A DNA stretch of 64,000 nt from Melitaea cinxia (GCF_905220565.1 NC_059408.1:13578508-13642507), one strand, 5' to 3'; counted from the stretch's first letter, positions 1 to 13,311 are shown. The notes: a model not told the origin generated them from the letters alone. Numbers and translations are program-made.

Positions 1-2492
1 ATCTTTTCTTATTTAAGAATACAAAATGTATTTTTCTTTTGTTTGGGAATCCTTTGTTTTAACTTTATTTTATTTTTTGTTTCCATCGCCGTCAATTGTT
101 TACCTATTATAGGTTTTTTTAAAGATATCTCATGTAGACATTTAGTTTAATGAAATATTCATGTAGTTTTTGTTTCCTATCCTTATTGGATCCAGAGAAT
201 TTGTTATGTAATATGCTAGATGTAGCTTGCGACATTACTCGCATGGAAAATTTCAAATAAATAATCCGATATGTTATGTTATCAAAATTCAATTTTACTC
301 GTTTTTGCAACAATTTTAATTAATGTTCCACCCATATTAAATATAGCATAAATTTATGTAACTTTATTACCTATAGCTTTTAGCCTTTCACGATAAAAAG
401 GCTTTCCAACGCTAAAAGAATTCCTCAATTCGAACCAGAGTGGTTCTTGCAACCAGAACGAAACAGAGTGATTAGCGCTTTCTAATATATGTGATAATAG
501 GTATATAGTGTAGAACTGTTTATTCGACATACAAAGTCAAATTGTTGACAACTGAGCCATCATGGATAACAACAGTATTCGAGTGTTTGTTTATACTGTA
601 TTATCAATGAATCGATGATTTTCCCGTCAGTAACAGACGTATTCTACTTAAAGATAACTCTTTGTTCTCTTTGACGTCGAACGCTTGTCCGCCGATATTG
701 TTGTGTCGGCAAATATAATAATGAATTGAATGTCAACGTTCTCGTGAGTTCAATAAACATTTGGAAGGTCTATATTTAATCGACGAATCGATTCAAAGTT
801 TAATGACAACGACTATTTAAAATTAATTGTCCTTAAAAATTCCAAAAATTAGATGCTTTTCTCATGTGTGGAATTTTAAGGCCAAATAATAAACACTCTC
901 AAGAAGTCTTGTCCTCCTGTGGTGTGTAAGGTAACCATAGCTCTTGGAAAGGGTCGGTGGTTTGATTGGTAACGCGCTTACCTTATGACACTCGTTGTTG
1001 TAGGCATTCTTGTATATTGTCACTGACTTGTCACTGCTTGTGATAAAAAAAATTATGGTGGTAATTGTGATTTGCTTTTCATTGTTTATGTGAGGTGATT
1101 TGAACGTTTCTGTATATGTTGTATGTTATCGAACACTAGATAGGTACATGATTTTCATGCAACGGGTCCGTATTTTTATGATTAAATTTATTATATTAAT
1201 GTTTACATGTAGTCATGATTATACTTTTTAATCTCTAATTATTTAGAAAAAACATAATTAGTTCAAAAAGTTTATTATTCAACTCTGCTTTAGCCTCTTG
1301 ACTAATATCGGCATAAAAAAATATAATCATTATCGGGTTATTTAAAATAAAATAAGTATGTCGTGTTTTAATACTTGTTTACTTCGTTTTGTATATCAAA
1401 TTATATTATTAATTTCTTGGAAAAAAATAAGTCACAATCTCAAGTGCTGCCTGTGTAACCACTCGGATTTGAAATAACACTTGTTTAAATAAAATATATA
1501 AAATAAATTAAAATAAAGATTTTGTTTAAATAATTTGTTAATAACTAAAACTTTGTATTCTTTAAATATCGTTCAAGAGGTTTACAGTTTTAGGTGTGTT
1601 TATATTTTATCGTACGTTTTTGATGTTTTATGGGGCTTTCAACCGCAAAGAGATTTTGTAATCAGATTTTTCGTTTGATGAGTTTCTAAAACAGCGCGAA
1701 TAAACCGTTCCGTTTATTATATCAATGTAGATAAAAAATGTAGATTTTTTTTAGTTTTGTTGGGCTAATACGCGAACATATCTTCTTTGGCGAAATCTCT
1801 AACATAAACACGTTTAGATTTCTGCGAAATGTTAAAATGTTATTCTTTACAACTATATATTAGAAATGAACAAATTTAGTGGAACTGCGCTGTATGTCGA
1901 CGCGATCATTAACTCTAAAAGAAAAAAGTATAGCGCTAAGAAAAAATATATACATCTGTGTATATAATATATAACTATATATATAATATATTAAATATAT
2001 ACTATATATTTAAATACGAACTAAAATCGCTGAGTACTTACGAACATATGTAGTTTTATATTGTTTAAAAATTTATTGATTATTACTATTACTAATTTTA
2101 CGATAATACTACACATACATTATACCCATACCTTGGTTTCCAAGATTCAGTATGGGAATCGGCATTTATTTGTTAGTCGTAGTGATCGACATGCCTCAAA
2201 TGATGTAACACTTAGGAACGACCACAAATTAACAATTTCCTAAATGCCGGCTCAGGAAATATATCCTTTATAGGAGGGTCGTTTAACTATTCTTTGTACA
2301 TTTTGTAACAATTTTATAAAACAGTAAGTAAAAAACGACGACATTCTTTCACATTTTCTTTCCGCTTTATTAGAATATTTACTAATCATCTTTTGATGTT
2401 TATTGATATGTTTAGGATTACTATGGGCATCTTTAATTATTTATGAGAGTATTTATAGATTGTGATAAAAAATGAAAATTAATGCGTTTTTA
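1..2492. other. No gene recognised
   Basis: AT-rich sequence with no convincing frame. Only the eroded repeat at 880-1010 stands out, plus a TA-rich stretch near 1945-2010. The missing NPC1 signal-peptide exon was looked for and not seen. Confidence 0.5.
880..1010 (+). repeat. Dispersed repeat 'CACCTGATG' family, fragment
   Basis: AAGGTAACCATAGCTCTTGG and GGTAACGCGCTTACC match the middle of 50490-50760. It is eroded. Confidence 0.5.
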
Positions 2493-2945
2493 ACCGATTT
2501 CCAAAAAAGGAGGAGGTTCTCGATTCGACTGTAATTTTTATTTTATTTTTATGTATGTTACTTCAGAACTTTTGACTGGGTGGAGCGATTTCGACAAATT
2601 TTCTTTTAATCGAAAGGTGGTGTGTCATTTGGTCCCATTTAAATTTATTTGAGATATAACAAGTACTTTTCGAGTTATATCTAATAATGCGTTTTTACTT
2701 GACGCTTTTTTCGTCGACCTACGTTGTATTATACCGTATAACTTTCTACTGGATGTACCGATTTTGATAATTCTTTTTTTGTTGGAAAGAAGATATCCCT
2801 AGTTTGGTATCGTGATAAGGAAACTAGGATCTGATGATGGGATCCCAGAGAAATCGAGGGAAACTCTCGAAAATCCACAATAACTTTATACTGTCGATGT
2901 AATTGAAGTCGGTTTTTTTTCGTTTGCGAGCAAACACAATTATTA
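2493..2945 (+). repeat. Hairpin-ended repeat family, copy 1
   Basis: It begins CCGATTTCCAAAAAAGGAGG and ends in the hairpin GTTTGCGAGCAAAC then ACAATTATTA. The interior is shortened relative to the longest copies. Confidence 0.8.
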
Positions 2946-2959
2946 AGTGTGTTTATCAC

Positions 2960-3935
2960 CTTATGGCCAAATAAATGTTTTCATTTCATTTCAATCCCAT
3001 TCATTATTTAGCTGCCTTATAAAAGACTTTCACTTTCACAAATCCGGTTAACCATATTTTGTTATTGATTTTCGCACAAATAACTACACGAATTATAATA
3101 TAATAATAAAATCACACACATATTTTACGATTTCATTTGTTTTAAAGAAACTATTTAAAACAAGTCATATTTTTGCCACGCGAAAAAGAATAGATAGATG
3201 GATGAGGAAAATATTAAAGCAAATTAAAATTACATTGCTACATAAAAAGTAGGTACCTACTATAAATAAGAAAATCAAAATTCAAAATTCAAGTAGGTTT
3301 AAAATGCTCTTTTGAATTAGCACTTTGAAGAATTGTGTTTACAAATAACCAAAATTAGTATTTGTTTACGTTTTCAATGCTCGATACTCGTAGGTGTATG
3401 ATATATGGTAATTGTTGTCTCATAGCCAAGTTAACTACGAATCCCTTTTGGAAATGTTGACAAAGTGCCGAACTAATTGGAATCTTATTAATTTGTCATG
3501 TATGAAGCATAGTCCGGTGCAAAATGTTAGACTTTCGTCTAATTACCTTGTATGCTATTCAAGCTTAGGGAAAATAATGATGTGACTCACATCTTTGTCA
3601 TTTCAAGACAATAAGTCTTATCGTACAACAGACTGGTAACGTGAGTTGGGCATTCTCAGAGTTGGCATTTTCTTCGTTATATTTCATCGCATCAGTGCTA
3701 GTAATAGATAGTATTTCACAGATAGTGTAGCCCATATACTACCCAAGACTGTTCAAATGAAGCTTTACGTCTTATCTTCAAGATAAAAAATTTTATTTGC
3801 TGAATTGATAGATGTGAAGTACAACTCAAATATTTTATTTTGATCTTTTAAGTTTAAATTGATGTACTAGCTATTATTATACCAAAATTATAATATTTTG
3901 TCTGGCGTAATTAATCTGGGACAGATCAGACTATG
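2960..3935. other. No gene recognised
   Basis: AT-rich noncoding sequence without a clear repeat or frame. Confidence 0.5.
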
Positions 3936-3939
3936 TTAT

Positions 3940-4015
3940 ATTCTCTAATCCTTCTCCTATACGGGGAAAAAGGCCTATGCCCAGCAGTGAGATGTTACAT
4001 GCTGAAGCTCTCTGT
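3940..4015 (+). repeat. LINE tail-like fragment
   Basis: CTCCTATACGGGGAAAAAGG then CCTATGCCCAGCAGTGAGAT resembles an RTE-type 3' tail. A sister fragment is at 54955-55020. Confidence 0.5.
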
Positions 4016-4169
4016 TATATTCTAGAGTTTTCAATTCATCTTTCAATTCTTTAATCTTGCATTGCTTTTCTAGTTCTGTATGATATGAGATGATAGTTGA
4101 TTTTACCACCCTATTCTTTTTTAAATTATCAGTTAAGAAATGACCAGCGCGTCTCTTATAGGCTGCAAG

Positions 4170-4480
4170 TCCTAATTATCATCTTTTAAAATACGCGACA
4201 TAGGTCTAGGTGCTATCTTCATCTGAGATAAAATCTTTTGCGTTCGGACAGGATTTCTTCGAATTCTTTCCCTTACTGCTTTGATTGCCTTTTTCTTACG
4301 AACACTATGTGGACGACCAGATCTTTTTCTGTCACAAAAAGAAATAGTTTTCATTGTACCTATCAGTAGCGCGGTACGCAAACATTTGACTAACACCAAG
4401 CGTATGGAGAGTTTTAAAAATTGTATTTGGCTCCATACCTACTTTGTGTAATACAATCACAGCGATTCGTTTCTATTTGT
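4170..4480 (-). pseudogene. Tc1/mariner transposase N-terminal remnant
   Basis: The minus strand shows two helix-turn-helix-like segments in different frames: TIFKTLHTLGVSQMFAYR at about 4430-4380, then RKRSGRPHSVRKKKAIKAVR and RIRRNPVRTQ down to 4172. The GRPR-like motif followed by arginine-rich helices is typical of Tc1/mariner DNA-binding domains. A frameshift near 4350 separates them and the catalytic domain is absent. Confidence 0.72.
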
Positions 4481-5098
4481 GACCCAACTCCCTCTTAATA
4501 TCACAAAATATTTTACAACGTATTGGCGTGAAAATGTAAAAACACAATGAATAATGAAATAAAAATGACAGGTTCCAAATTCAAATGTAATATTTTGTTT
4601 ATATTTAATTGTAACAGTATTTATGGCCAGATTATGTATATGTATACATTATTACTCACAACAAATGTTGTTCGGTGAAACCTTTTTCCTTCCTCATGAG
4701 AACAGTGTTAATAAGAATAGGTAGCACCTCATTAGGTTTGTTATCCTTATCACTCTTCAACATGGGGCTCGGAGTTGTCTAGGATGATAAAGTAGAGGAA
4801 ATCTACATATTCGATGGTGAGCGTTCAAGAAACGTCCATAACTGTGTCATTGTATCCTTTCTGTATGTAAACTATTCATAGTAACTGGAAAAGTAACCAA
4901 TGTTGTTTGTTGATCACGTATTTGAATGACGTGTCTACTACTATAAGTTCTTGTATTGTATATGCTTTGCATGCGATTGTGTGTTGTGAGTTTATCATAC
5001 TCTTATCTGTATCTTGTATCTTTTTTTTACTATTTAAATATGGATAATAACTTAGAATTATGGAGGTGTTGTGTATTTTCTTTTATTTCTTTCTACGT

Positions 5099-5099
<1 letters not shown>

Positions 5100-5178
<79 letters not shown>
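5100..5178 (+). repeat. (TA)n microsatellite
   Basis: Nearly 80 bp of alternating TA. Translated frames across it are artefacts. Confidence 0.97.
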
Positions 5179-5179
<1 letters not shown>

Positions 5180-5519
5180 ATGGTGTCCGACTATAAAATG
5201 ATTCATTCCACAACTGGAAAGACCTGATTTGCACCCTACACATACAACTTGGGGAAGTTCAAACACGAAAATATGCTTTATTCAGATGACAGTGGGTCGC
5301 TTATTACTTGGTAGGTAATGTGAAATTTAATTCGATCACTAATTCGAAAATTCACCATGATTAACTACTAATTCGAATTACATATATATGAAAATAATAG
5401 GCTATATATTATAATATTTATACAGGCTAGAGTGAAGCGAGTGTGTGAGAAAGTTTGGTGAAAATAGATAAGTTTATTCCTATTATTCCTTTAGACAATG
5501 TATTTGAACGAACTCATGT

Positions 5520-5650
5520 ACAGTGGCGTAGTGATGGGGAAGGGCATCATGCCCCGGGTGCTACTTACAAAGGGGTCCCAAATGGTCTGCAAAATTATAG
5601 TTTTCGAATGGGTTTTCTAAAAAGTTATTGTGCCCCGGGCGACTTTTAAA
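5520..5650 (+). repeat. Possible DNA-transposon end fragment
   Basis: It starts CAGTGGCGTAGTGATGGGG and has two GCCCCGGGxG blocks near 5548 and 5632. A CAGTGGCGTA start is common for insect DNA transposon ends. No matching inverted end was found. Confidence 0.35.
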
Positions 5651-5683
5651 TAAATATATTAATGAAAATATGATAATCAGTCC

Positions 5684-6080
5684 GTTCAGCCTATTGCTGT
5701 CCACTGTTGGACGTAGGTTTCCCCGAGTTCCCGCCAGACATCCCGATTTTCGCAATCCTTATCCAGCCTACACCGGCAATCTTACATAGAGTGGGATGGG
5801 ATGGATTGGATGTGGGAACATTGCGTTTGCTAACACGGGGTCACCAATCCAGGACACGTCTGGTCTAACAGCCATCGGTCCTGCGACACAGGTCACTAGC
5901 CCACTGCCACGTCAACTTGCTAATTCTTTGGGTTATGTCGGTAACTATCGTTCTCTCACGGATAGTCTTATTTCTAATCCTATCTTTGAGAGAAACCCCA
6001 AGCATAGCTCGTTTCATTGCACGTTGAGCGATTATAACTTGTGGACCAATCTCTTCGTCAGGACGCATTGCTCAAAGACT
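5684..6080 (-). pseudogene. RTE-type reverse transcriptase C-terminus and tail, decayed
   Basis: On the minus strand 6068-5865 reads a 67-codon segment with RAMKRAMLGVSLKDRIRNK and WQWASDLCRRTDG, the conserved C-terminal end of RTE-type LINE ORF2. It hits a stop, and only frame-broken sequence and the 3' tail (CCTACGTCCAACAGTGGACA) follow, down to 5684. Confidence 0.78.
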
Positions 6081-6138
6081 TTTTTCTTCATGCTTATTAA
6101 TAACACTATAATAAATAAATTAATAAATACAAAACTAC

Positions 6139-6190
6139 ACACTGTCCAAAAAAATACTCTATATTTATTAGAAGTTGTTTTGGACAGTGT
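6139..6190. repeat. Short inverted repeat (13-bp stem)
   Basis: ACACTGTCCAAAA at 6139-6151 is the exact complement of TTTTGGACAGTGT at 6178-6190. It may be a deleted MITE. Confidence 0.6.
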
Positions 6191-6546
6191 AATTATAGAC
6201 AGAAATTCGATATATCAATACATGTTACTAATGTTTTAGAAGCACGCAACAACCTATGTTGGCAAGTTGATGATATTACGCACGTGGATTTGAGTGTGCC
6301 TAGTTTCATAATAAATATGCTTTGGTTTAAAATGGTCGCTTCTTTGTTGCTTACGGTTATATTATTTATTTATACATCTTTTGCAACATTAATTGTAGTT
6401 TGTGTATTATATTTACGTGGTTAATATAATAATATTTAGGATCTTTATTATTAAACATATTCATTAGCGATATGAGTAGCTGTTTCACCAATTCAAATTG
6501 CTATTTATTCACTACATATTTCAATGCTGATGCTATACGTTTGTAG

Positions 6547-6842
6547 GGCTACTTAAACAAATTGGTATTATGGTGCCAAAACAACGACATGGTCCTTAAT
6601 TCTGCTAGTAACTTGGAGTATGGTAGTATCGTGTGGAATTCTTACAACGATATCTACTGTAAAAGAATCGAAACGGTACAGAAAAGATTCCTACAGCATC
6701 TCTCCTTTTATCATAATATACCTAGGTCGCTCAATAGCTACGAAGAAAGACTAAAGCATCCCAAATGTCCACTACTTGTGAATCGAAGACGTCTCCACGA
6801 TTTTGTGTTTCTGCACAAATTGGTGAATGGTGTCATGCTGTG
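6547..6842 (+). pseudogene. Jockey-like LINE ORF2 C-terminal fragment
   Basis: The frame carries WCQNNDMVLN, then LEYGSIVWNSYND and a KRFLQHLSF block, as at the C-terminal end of Jockey-clade reverse transcriptases. An internal deletion joins the first motif to the second. The right end runs into the RTE tail at 6843. Confidence 0.65.
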
Positions 6843-7195
6843 TGGCTACGGCATTAAAACATATAGCCACCCCCTCTCTTCCCGTGGGATTCGTAAGAGG
6901 TGACTAAGAGATAATACAGTTCCACTATCACCTTGGAACTTATAAAGCCGACCGATGGCGGGATAACCATCCAACTGCTGGCTTTGAAATACACAGGCCG
7001 AGGACGGGCAGTAGATTCTTCGATGCGACAAAGCCAGCCCTGCGGCCACCAACCCGCCTGGGTTGGTGACCGCAGGGCTTGCTTTGAGCCCAGCGTGGTG
7101 ACTATGGGCAAACCACATGAGTTCACGCCATTTTTGGCTCGAACTTGTCCTCGAGGCCTATGTCCAGTAGTGGATTGCGATAGGCTGATGTGATG
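6843..7195 (+). mobile_element. RTE-type LINE 3' tail
   Basis: It has the lepidopteran RTE 3' landmarks: CACCCCCTCTCTTCCCGTGG, CCGACCGATGGCGGGATAAC, and CCTATGTCCAGTAGTGG near the end. It joins the Jockey-like fragment 6547-6842 directly. Confidence 0.75.
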
Positions 7196-7199
7196 TCCC

Positions 7200-9050
7200 T
7201 TCAAGGGCAGCAAAACCATTGTCATTTACTCCATAATCCAAAAATTTACGCGTACTAGTCGGGGACGCCGTTCACCAATTCATAGGCTGATGATGAGTTT
7301 TAATTCGTATTACAAATCAAAGTGCGGTAAAAACATTGAAAAGGATTGATTGAGACTAAATTTATTTTGGAATTGCTTTTAAATGTATATTGTTTGTTAT
7401 TATAATCTTTATGTATACGTGCTTAATTTAATAGAATGAGTGTAACACCTATATGATTATAACTGTCTATTTTCAGTGACTATCTTGTTGGTGTTAAGTA
7501 AATCAATATTCGATATTACCTATTTTATTTGTGTTATGGATGCAATGGTTTGATTATGTTGGTGTGAGTTTCTCGGTAATGTACGAACGATTTTATTTTG
7601 ATTTTATATATTATTCTTGATGAGGATATAGTGGCGCAGTATTGCTACACGATAGAATAATAGCGATTACGTTTATAGGGAAAAGGATAGTTAAGATATA
7701 ATTTTTAATATGTCAATCAGCCGTGGAGTGGAGTAGCAAGTTATATATGCTCCATGACGGGAAATACGCCTGGTACACGGCAGTGGAATATTGGATAAGG
7801 TTGTTGCGTTTTTTTAGTTTTAGTAAATGTTTTTATTTGTAAGTCTAGGTTTGTAAGATCAAAAAAAATGTGTTAAATTATTTTTTAGATAAAAAGTTAT
7901 AATTACGTTAGCGAAATATTGTGAAAAGTTAAGAGTTTATCAAAGATATGATGTATCAGTAAATTTAGAACAAATGCGTCCCAGTTAACGTTGTATATAG
8001 TCGTTTCTAGAGATAAGAGGAAGTTCGATGCTTTTACTTGACCCCCATCCTGAGTTCGCTTAGCACTCGAGAGTTCTTGTCTGGTTTTTATTTTTTTTAT
8101 TACAATTTTGCTTTGATGAAATCATTGTCTTCAACTTAAATTATTTTATCATACAATTCAGATTATACAGTCCGTTTCAAGGTTTTGAAAATGAATAGGA
8201 GAAAAGATGTTGCTTTCTTTTATTTCTTTTCAAAATTATTTTGTTTTAGCAATAGAGTTTGAAATTGTGCATGTACTGTAACAATTCTTTTCCTTGGTAA
8301 ATCTTACAAAGGTTCTATTTGGATCCTCTACTTCTGTTAGATCAAAATTATAGCTAAAAATAAATCAGGGTCATGGACTATATTCCTTTACAACTAAACG
8401 TAACAACTTTAACAAATATAAATTACATTAAAAAAATATACGGTACCAGGATCGATTTATACATTTCACTTTGCAGTTACTGCTTTGTGTTCTGTTCATA
8501 AGACCGTTTTGGACAAATTTTGTAGAAGTAGGGTAATACTTAATGATAAGAAGAAAAAATAATAAGAAGCCTTATATGAAATGATAAATTGAGTTTATAT
8601 GCTTTGAACATTACGAGGATGTCTGGGAAATGTAAATTGATAGTTTTCTTTCGTGTACTCAGATATCATTCGTCTGTGACCTTAGGCATTGATTACAGCG
8701 AAGTGAGACACGCTCTTGGGTGTATTAGGATTTACAATTTAGATATTTTATGAAGCCAAAATATTTATATAGGTATAATTAAATATATAAGTTGCGCTTT
8801 ACGTCTACCTTGAACATAAATTTTTATTAATTTTTTATCTCTAGATTAATACCCACGTTACGGATATAATTCATCAAAATTTTAGTCGTAAGTCATTTTA
8901 GTATATCAGATTTGTCTTAAGCTTTTCATTAGTATATTTAGAACATCCAATTATCACCTAAGTGTGATGTGCCCTTAAATTTTGTATATCCCGTTGGTCA
9001 TATAAGACTGAGACAACATTCTTATCTGCTGGGTCTTCTATTTATGGAAC
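7200..9050. other. No gene recognised
   Basis: AT-rich sequence with no frame or repeat that I could place. Confidence 0.5.
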
Positions 9051-9248
9051 ATATTTTTTTTTTTACTATAATAATATTATAAATCTGTTATAAAGTGTTT
9101 GTTTAAACACGCTAATCTTGGGACAAGGTACTGGTTCGTATTGAAAAAAAAAATTTGTGTTGGATAGTCCACTTAGCGAAGAAGGGTATATAATATTTTA
9201 GTCTTTTTTTCCTCAATTTAACGCGGGTGGAACCACGGGCACAGCTAG
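9051..9248 (+). mobile_element. Helitron 3' end fragment, family 2
   Basis: It ends CCACGGGCACAGCTAG before a T, as in 23265-23591. The 5' part reads AATATTATAAATCTG without a clear TC start and is probably truncated or eroded. Confidence 0.6.
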
Positions 9249-10020
9249 TAAATGATAATCACAAAAAATTATAAGATAAGTAACACAATGTTAAGATTCA
9301 ATCAAAGTAAACAAAACTTAGTACGTTTTATTTATTAACTTCTTAAAATTAGATTCGATCAATATGTATATCGGACACGGAACAATTGCTTCCTTGATAT
9401 AATTACGTTATCTAAGCAACACTCATTTAATTTACGGAAGATGTGTGTAATTACATTTATCTGTTCTATAATAATTGATACATGTTCTAGAAATGGACTT
9501 TGTTATTGTTTCAACGTTTTTAGAAAACAAAGGGTTGTGTTCAAAGTTTCTATAAATTTTGTTCGTTAACGAACAAAAGCTTTGGGCGTATTACATGTCC
9601 ACTTTAGAAGTGTGGCGTCTATTGTGATAATTGGGAGCATTTTCTCAAAAATGATTTTGATATTAAAACATACTTCTTTTAAATAAATAAGTTATATTAT
9701 TAACCTTTTGACCGCCATAGTCACCTATACTTGACAAGGGCTCGCGAGTCCTGTGCGCCAGCGACGTCTATAGGTGACAAAAAACACGGACCACAAAAAT
9801 ATTAAATAAAATTATTAAAAAAATATTTCGAGTAATTTAATTCAACATTTCTGAAAATAGAATATCCCTGCAACATTCGAGTATAAAAAACAAGTCTTTT
9901 AGAGCTATACGTACTGAGAAACATTGAAACAAAAACATGCATTCTTATTCCACGTAAATGCTATGTCCAGAACGCCGAAGTCGTCTATAGTTGACTGCTA
10001 GGGATGTGACGCAAGAGGTA

Positions 10021-10271
10021 TAAATAAATAAGAAATAAATAAATATTTATAATATACACACACCGTCATCTGTTCCTAAAGTAAGCAACTTAATGCTTTT
10101 GTTATAGATAACAGCCGACTGGTAAAACTACATTTTTTTTTGATAAACTTACATATAAATAATACATATATAAATAAATATATATTACACCCAGACTCGG
10201 GGTGGGAATCGAACCCACAATACCCGGAGCAGAAAGCAGGGTCACTACAAGCTGCGCCAACGGGCTAGTCA
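10021..10271 (-). mobile_element. tRNA-derived SINE (Metulj-like), copy 1
   Basis: Minus-strand SINE. The head reads GACTAGCCCGTTGGCGCAGC (A-box region), with a B-box-like GGTTCGATTCCCAC. The AT-rich tail includes a TAAGTTGCTTACTTTAGGAA landmark and ends in TAAA repeats. Confidence 0.85.
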
Positions 10272-11039
10272 AAATGGTATAGATGTTTTTTAAGCTATTC
10301 AAAATTGAACTCAAACGTGTTATATTTTCTATAAATAATTTGATATTTGAATAAATCAAAATGTAAAAAACGTAAAACTATCAGCTAACACATAAATAGC
10401 AAATAAATAAAAAAATCAAATCATCTAAAATCAATCAAATCGTCATAATAAATCTGATATCTCAAATTGGGCGCATCCCTAGCGTTTAGTCATTAATCCG
10501 TGCTCTACACGCCGTTGTCAAGTATAGACGACAGCCTGGTGACGTCATAAGCGAATAGAGAGAAAACTAGTGCAGTGCAACATGAGCGATACCTTAGAAC
10601 ATCGTCGCATTTTGGAAGGCGATTTTTTTTTAATTTACAATTACAAATAAACTTGTTTTATATTATTTTATTTTTCATTTTTTTATCTAAGGTTAAGATC
10701 AAAATTACGATTTTCTTTCTCATTCTCAAAATCATCTGGCAGCATCAATATTATCTTTAACCACCACTCTCATAAAAGCTTTTCTTCTGAGACCCATGGC
10801 TTTGGTGTCGTGAAATCAAATGGCAGGCGTATTACTCAGTACTGTTTTAGTACTATTTGCTACCTAAGCGAAAAAAAAAAAAAAAATATTTAACCTAAAT
10901 ATTTCTTTTAACTAAGGCTGGCACAGACCGCACCGATTATATTAATTTCCTTTTAGTGTTGTGTAGGTAGATTTTTTTAAATATTAAACTTTTATTACTC
11001 CTTTTTTAGTAATTAATTATCTAATAAAATAATAATTTT

Positions 11040-11446
11040 TTGTAGGCAAACGAAAAAGACCAACTTCAATTATAATGACAAGTAATACAACGTAGGTAGA
11101 CGAAAAAATAGTCAAGTAAATACGGATTATCAAAGATTACTCACAAAGTTGTAATCAGATCTCGATGAAATTTAAATGTGACTACATGATAAACATCGGC
11201 TTTTGATTTAATTAAAAATCATCAACCCAGTAAAAAGTTATGCGGATTTTCGACTTTCCCTCGATTTCTCTGGGATCCCATCATCAGATCCTGGTTTCCT
11301 TATCATGGTACTACACCTTTCAACCAAAAAATAATTATCAAAATTGGTTCATAAACGACGAAGTTATCGCCAAACATACATTAAAAAAAATAATATATAT
11401 ACGGTCGAATTGAGTAACCTCCTCCTTTTTTGAACTCGGTTAAAAA
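11040..11446 (-). repeat. Hairpin-ended repeat family, copy 2 (nested in TTAA element)
   Basis: Minus-strand copy with an eroded hairpin (GGCAAACG) at 11044 and the AAAAAAGGAGGAGG end at about 11430. It retains the GGGATCCCATCATCAGATCC landmark. Confidence 0.75.
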
Positions 11447-11925
11447 ATTACACATTTGAATTTGGTTAATTTTTTTAAAATTACTTTTCATGTATATATC
11501 GATTCGATTCGAAATCGATATAAAGCGTGCGGCTTCCTTGCGTGCGACACAGCACATCTCTTAGGGAGTTTTAAAACTGTAGGTCAGCTGCGCCGTAGTC
11601 GTCCAGTCGTGACAATGACGTCATGGCGATAGAAAATAGTGTTGTGCTTTACTACGATTATTTTTGTAATGTTTGTTTTTTATTTATGTTATTGTAAGTA
11701 TATATAACAAGTGCAAGATAACACAATAAAAATATCGAAAAATAAACCTTCCTAGATTATATAAGTAGTCATTTATTGCATAAAAACCAACAAAAACAAG
11801 CCACTGTGTGGTACTCGATAACGACTCTTGGCAGCACTATTTTTTTCGTAGGTATTTTAGTTTATTTTATGCCTTGGCGTACAGGGCACGGGAATGGATT
11901 TGAGGTGTGGCGGTCAAAAGGTTAA

Positions 11926-13311
11926 AAGGCTTTGGAATTTGATACATTCATAGATACGTATGTGCTATGAAACTGAATGTACAATAAATACTTAAAATTT
12001 TCCAAAATCGTCAGTTTTACGAGTTATAGTTAATTATATAGCATTCAAGGCTACTAGCGTTCAAAGCCAGACATGTTTACTCACAAATCGCACTCTGATC
12101 GATATTAGGTTGTTAGGCTTCGCTAACAGCCTGCAGTGAAATTGATTCTCTGTCTCGTTTTTTCACTTGAGGTTTATAAAATGTAGTAATTAAATTTGTA
12201 GTACATTGTGGCGATAGAGTAACGAGTAATAAATCAATGAAAATCTCTATTTTAAATTTATTTAACCTTGTGTAAAGTCAACTCATAGCGTTCGTTTTAC
12301 ATAGTAGCATATCGATTTCGGCAGCTAATATACCTATGATAAGCAACCTTTAAATTGACTAAACTATTTAGTCTTTGAGTAAATTATGTTTTTTTTTTTT
12401 TAATATTTAGTTTTGAGTAAATTTTTTTTAATATTTAGTTTTGAGTAAGAGCACAAAACGATGGAAATAGTAGGTTTTGGGGCGGATTCGAATAAATAAT
12501 TAGATGTAAACTTGACTAGTAATTCAAATACGAGGAGATAATAAATACTAAAAAAACGATTAAAACGCAAAACATAAGAAAAAAAGGCTAGTGGATGAAA
12601 AGCATTTGTAGGTTAGACCGCTAGCCTGTTTCGTATATAAAATGTCAAAGGTGAACCTGAGATATATTGTACGTATACACAGCCCTTTAACAAATTACTA
12701 TGAAACATGTTTAGTTTCTCTTAATTTTTTTCATGACACAGAATTAATAAAAATGTTAGTATTTCCTTGATAAAATAATGGATTCAGTTAAATTAGACAA
12801 CGAAATGTGTAGACCGTTTGAATAATTTAAGAACCTTGATAAGTATAATCAAACTGGCATTAGATAACTGCTGAAAAAATTATATATACTCGTAGTGTAT
12901 TTGTTTTAAGCATTGACTTAGCTTAGGGGAGGCAAATAGGTCAACAGAAATAGCTGGGTAGTTACAGTTACACTCATTAATTTAAATATATGTTAATATA
13001 AAAAATCAATTCTGTGTTTGCGCTATCTCGATGTTTTATTCTGCTTTTATCGTTTGTTTATTGTATCAAGAGTATATTGATGCAGGAAGTTCTGGGAGAC
13101 CATGAATTATTGAAGATCATTTTGAGGTCACTGCCGCAAAAAAAAATATTCATACCGTTGGAAAATTTTGAAATTTCCAACTAAAATGATCTGATCTCTG
13201 CTCTCATCCTGCTCTAGTTTAGACGAACATTTATATTTCTTTTTCTCTTCCTTTAGTGTTTTGAATTTTTTCCTTTAATTTCGCTCTTTATTTCAATACC
13301 GTCAAAAAGAT
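11926..13311. other. No gene recognised
   Basis: AT-rich sequence between the TTAA element and the inverted duplication. It has only the short tandem duplication at 12385. Confidence 0.5.
12385..12447 (+). repeat. Short tandem duplication
   Basis: TTTTAATATTTAGTTTTGAG occurs twice back to back after T-runs. Confidence 0.75.

Larger units (their letters stand above)
9704..11921. mobile_element. TTAA-flanked (piggyBac-like) non-autonomous element, 2.2 kb, composite
   Basis: The ends are inverted copies of CCTTTTGACCGCCA, flanked on both sides by TTAA (9700-9703 and 11922-11925), the piggyBac target duplication. Subterminal motifs related to CACCTATACTTGAC recur inside in both orientations (about 9722, 9762, 9980 and 10517). 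No transposase frame is visible. A tRNA-derived SINE (10021-10271, minus) and a hairpin-ended repeat (11040-11446, minus) are nested within it. Confidence 0.82.

Noticed and set aside
4956..5243. Open frames on both strands across the TA repeat
   Set aside because: They are produced by the (TA)n microsatellite reading as Tyr-Ile repeats.
10021..10271. tRNA gene
   Set aside because: The A and B boxes belong to a dispersed SINE with an AT-rich tail, repeated several times; no intact tRNA fold is expected.
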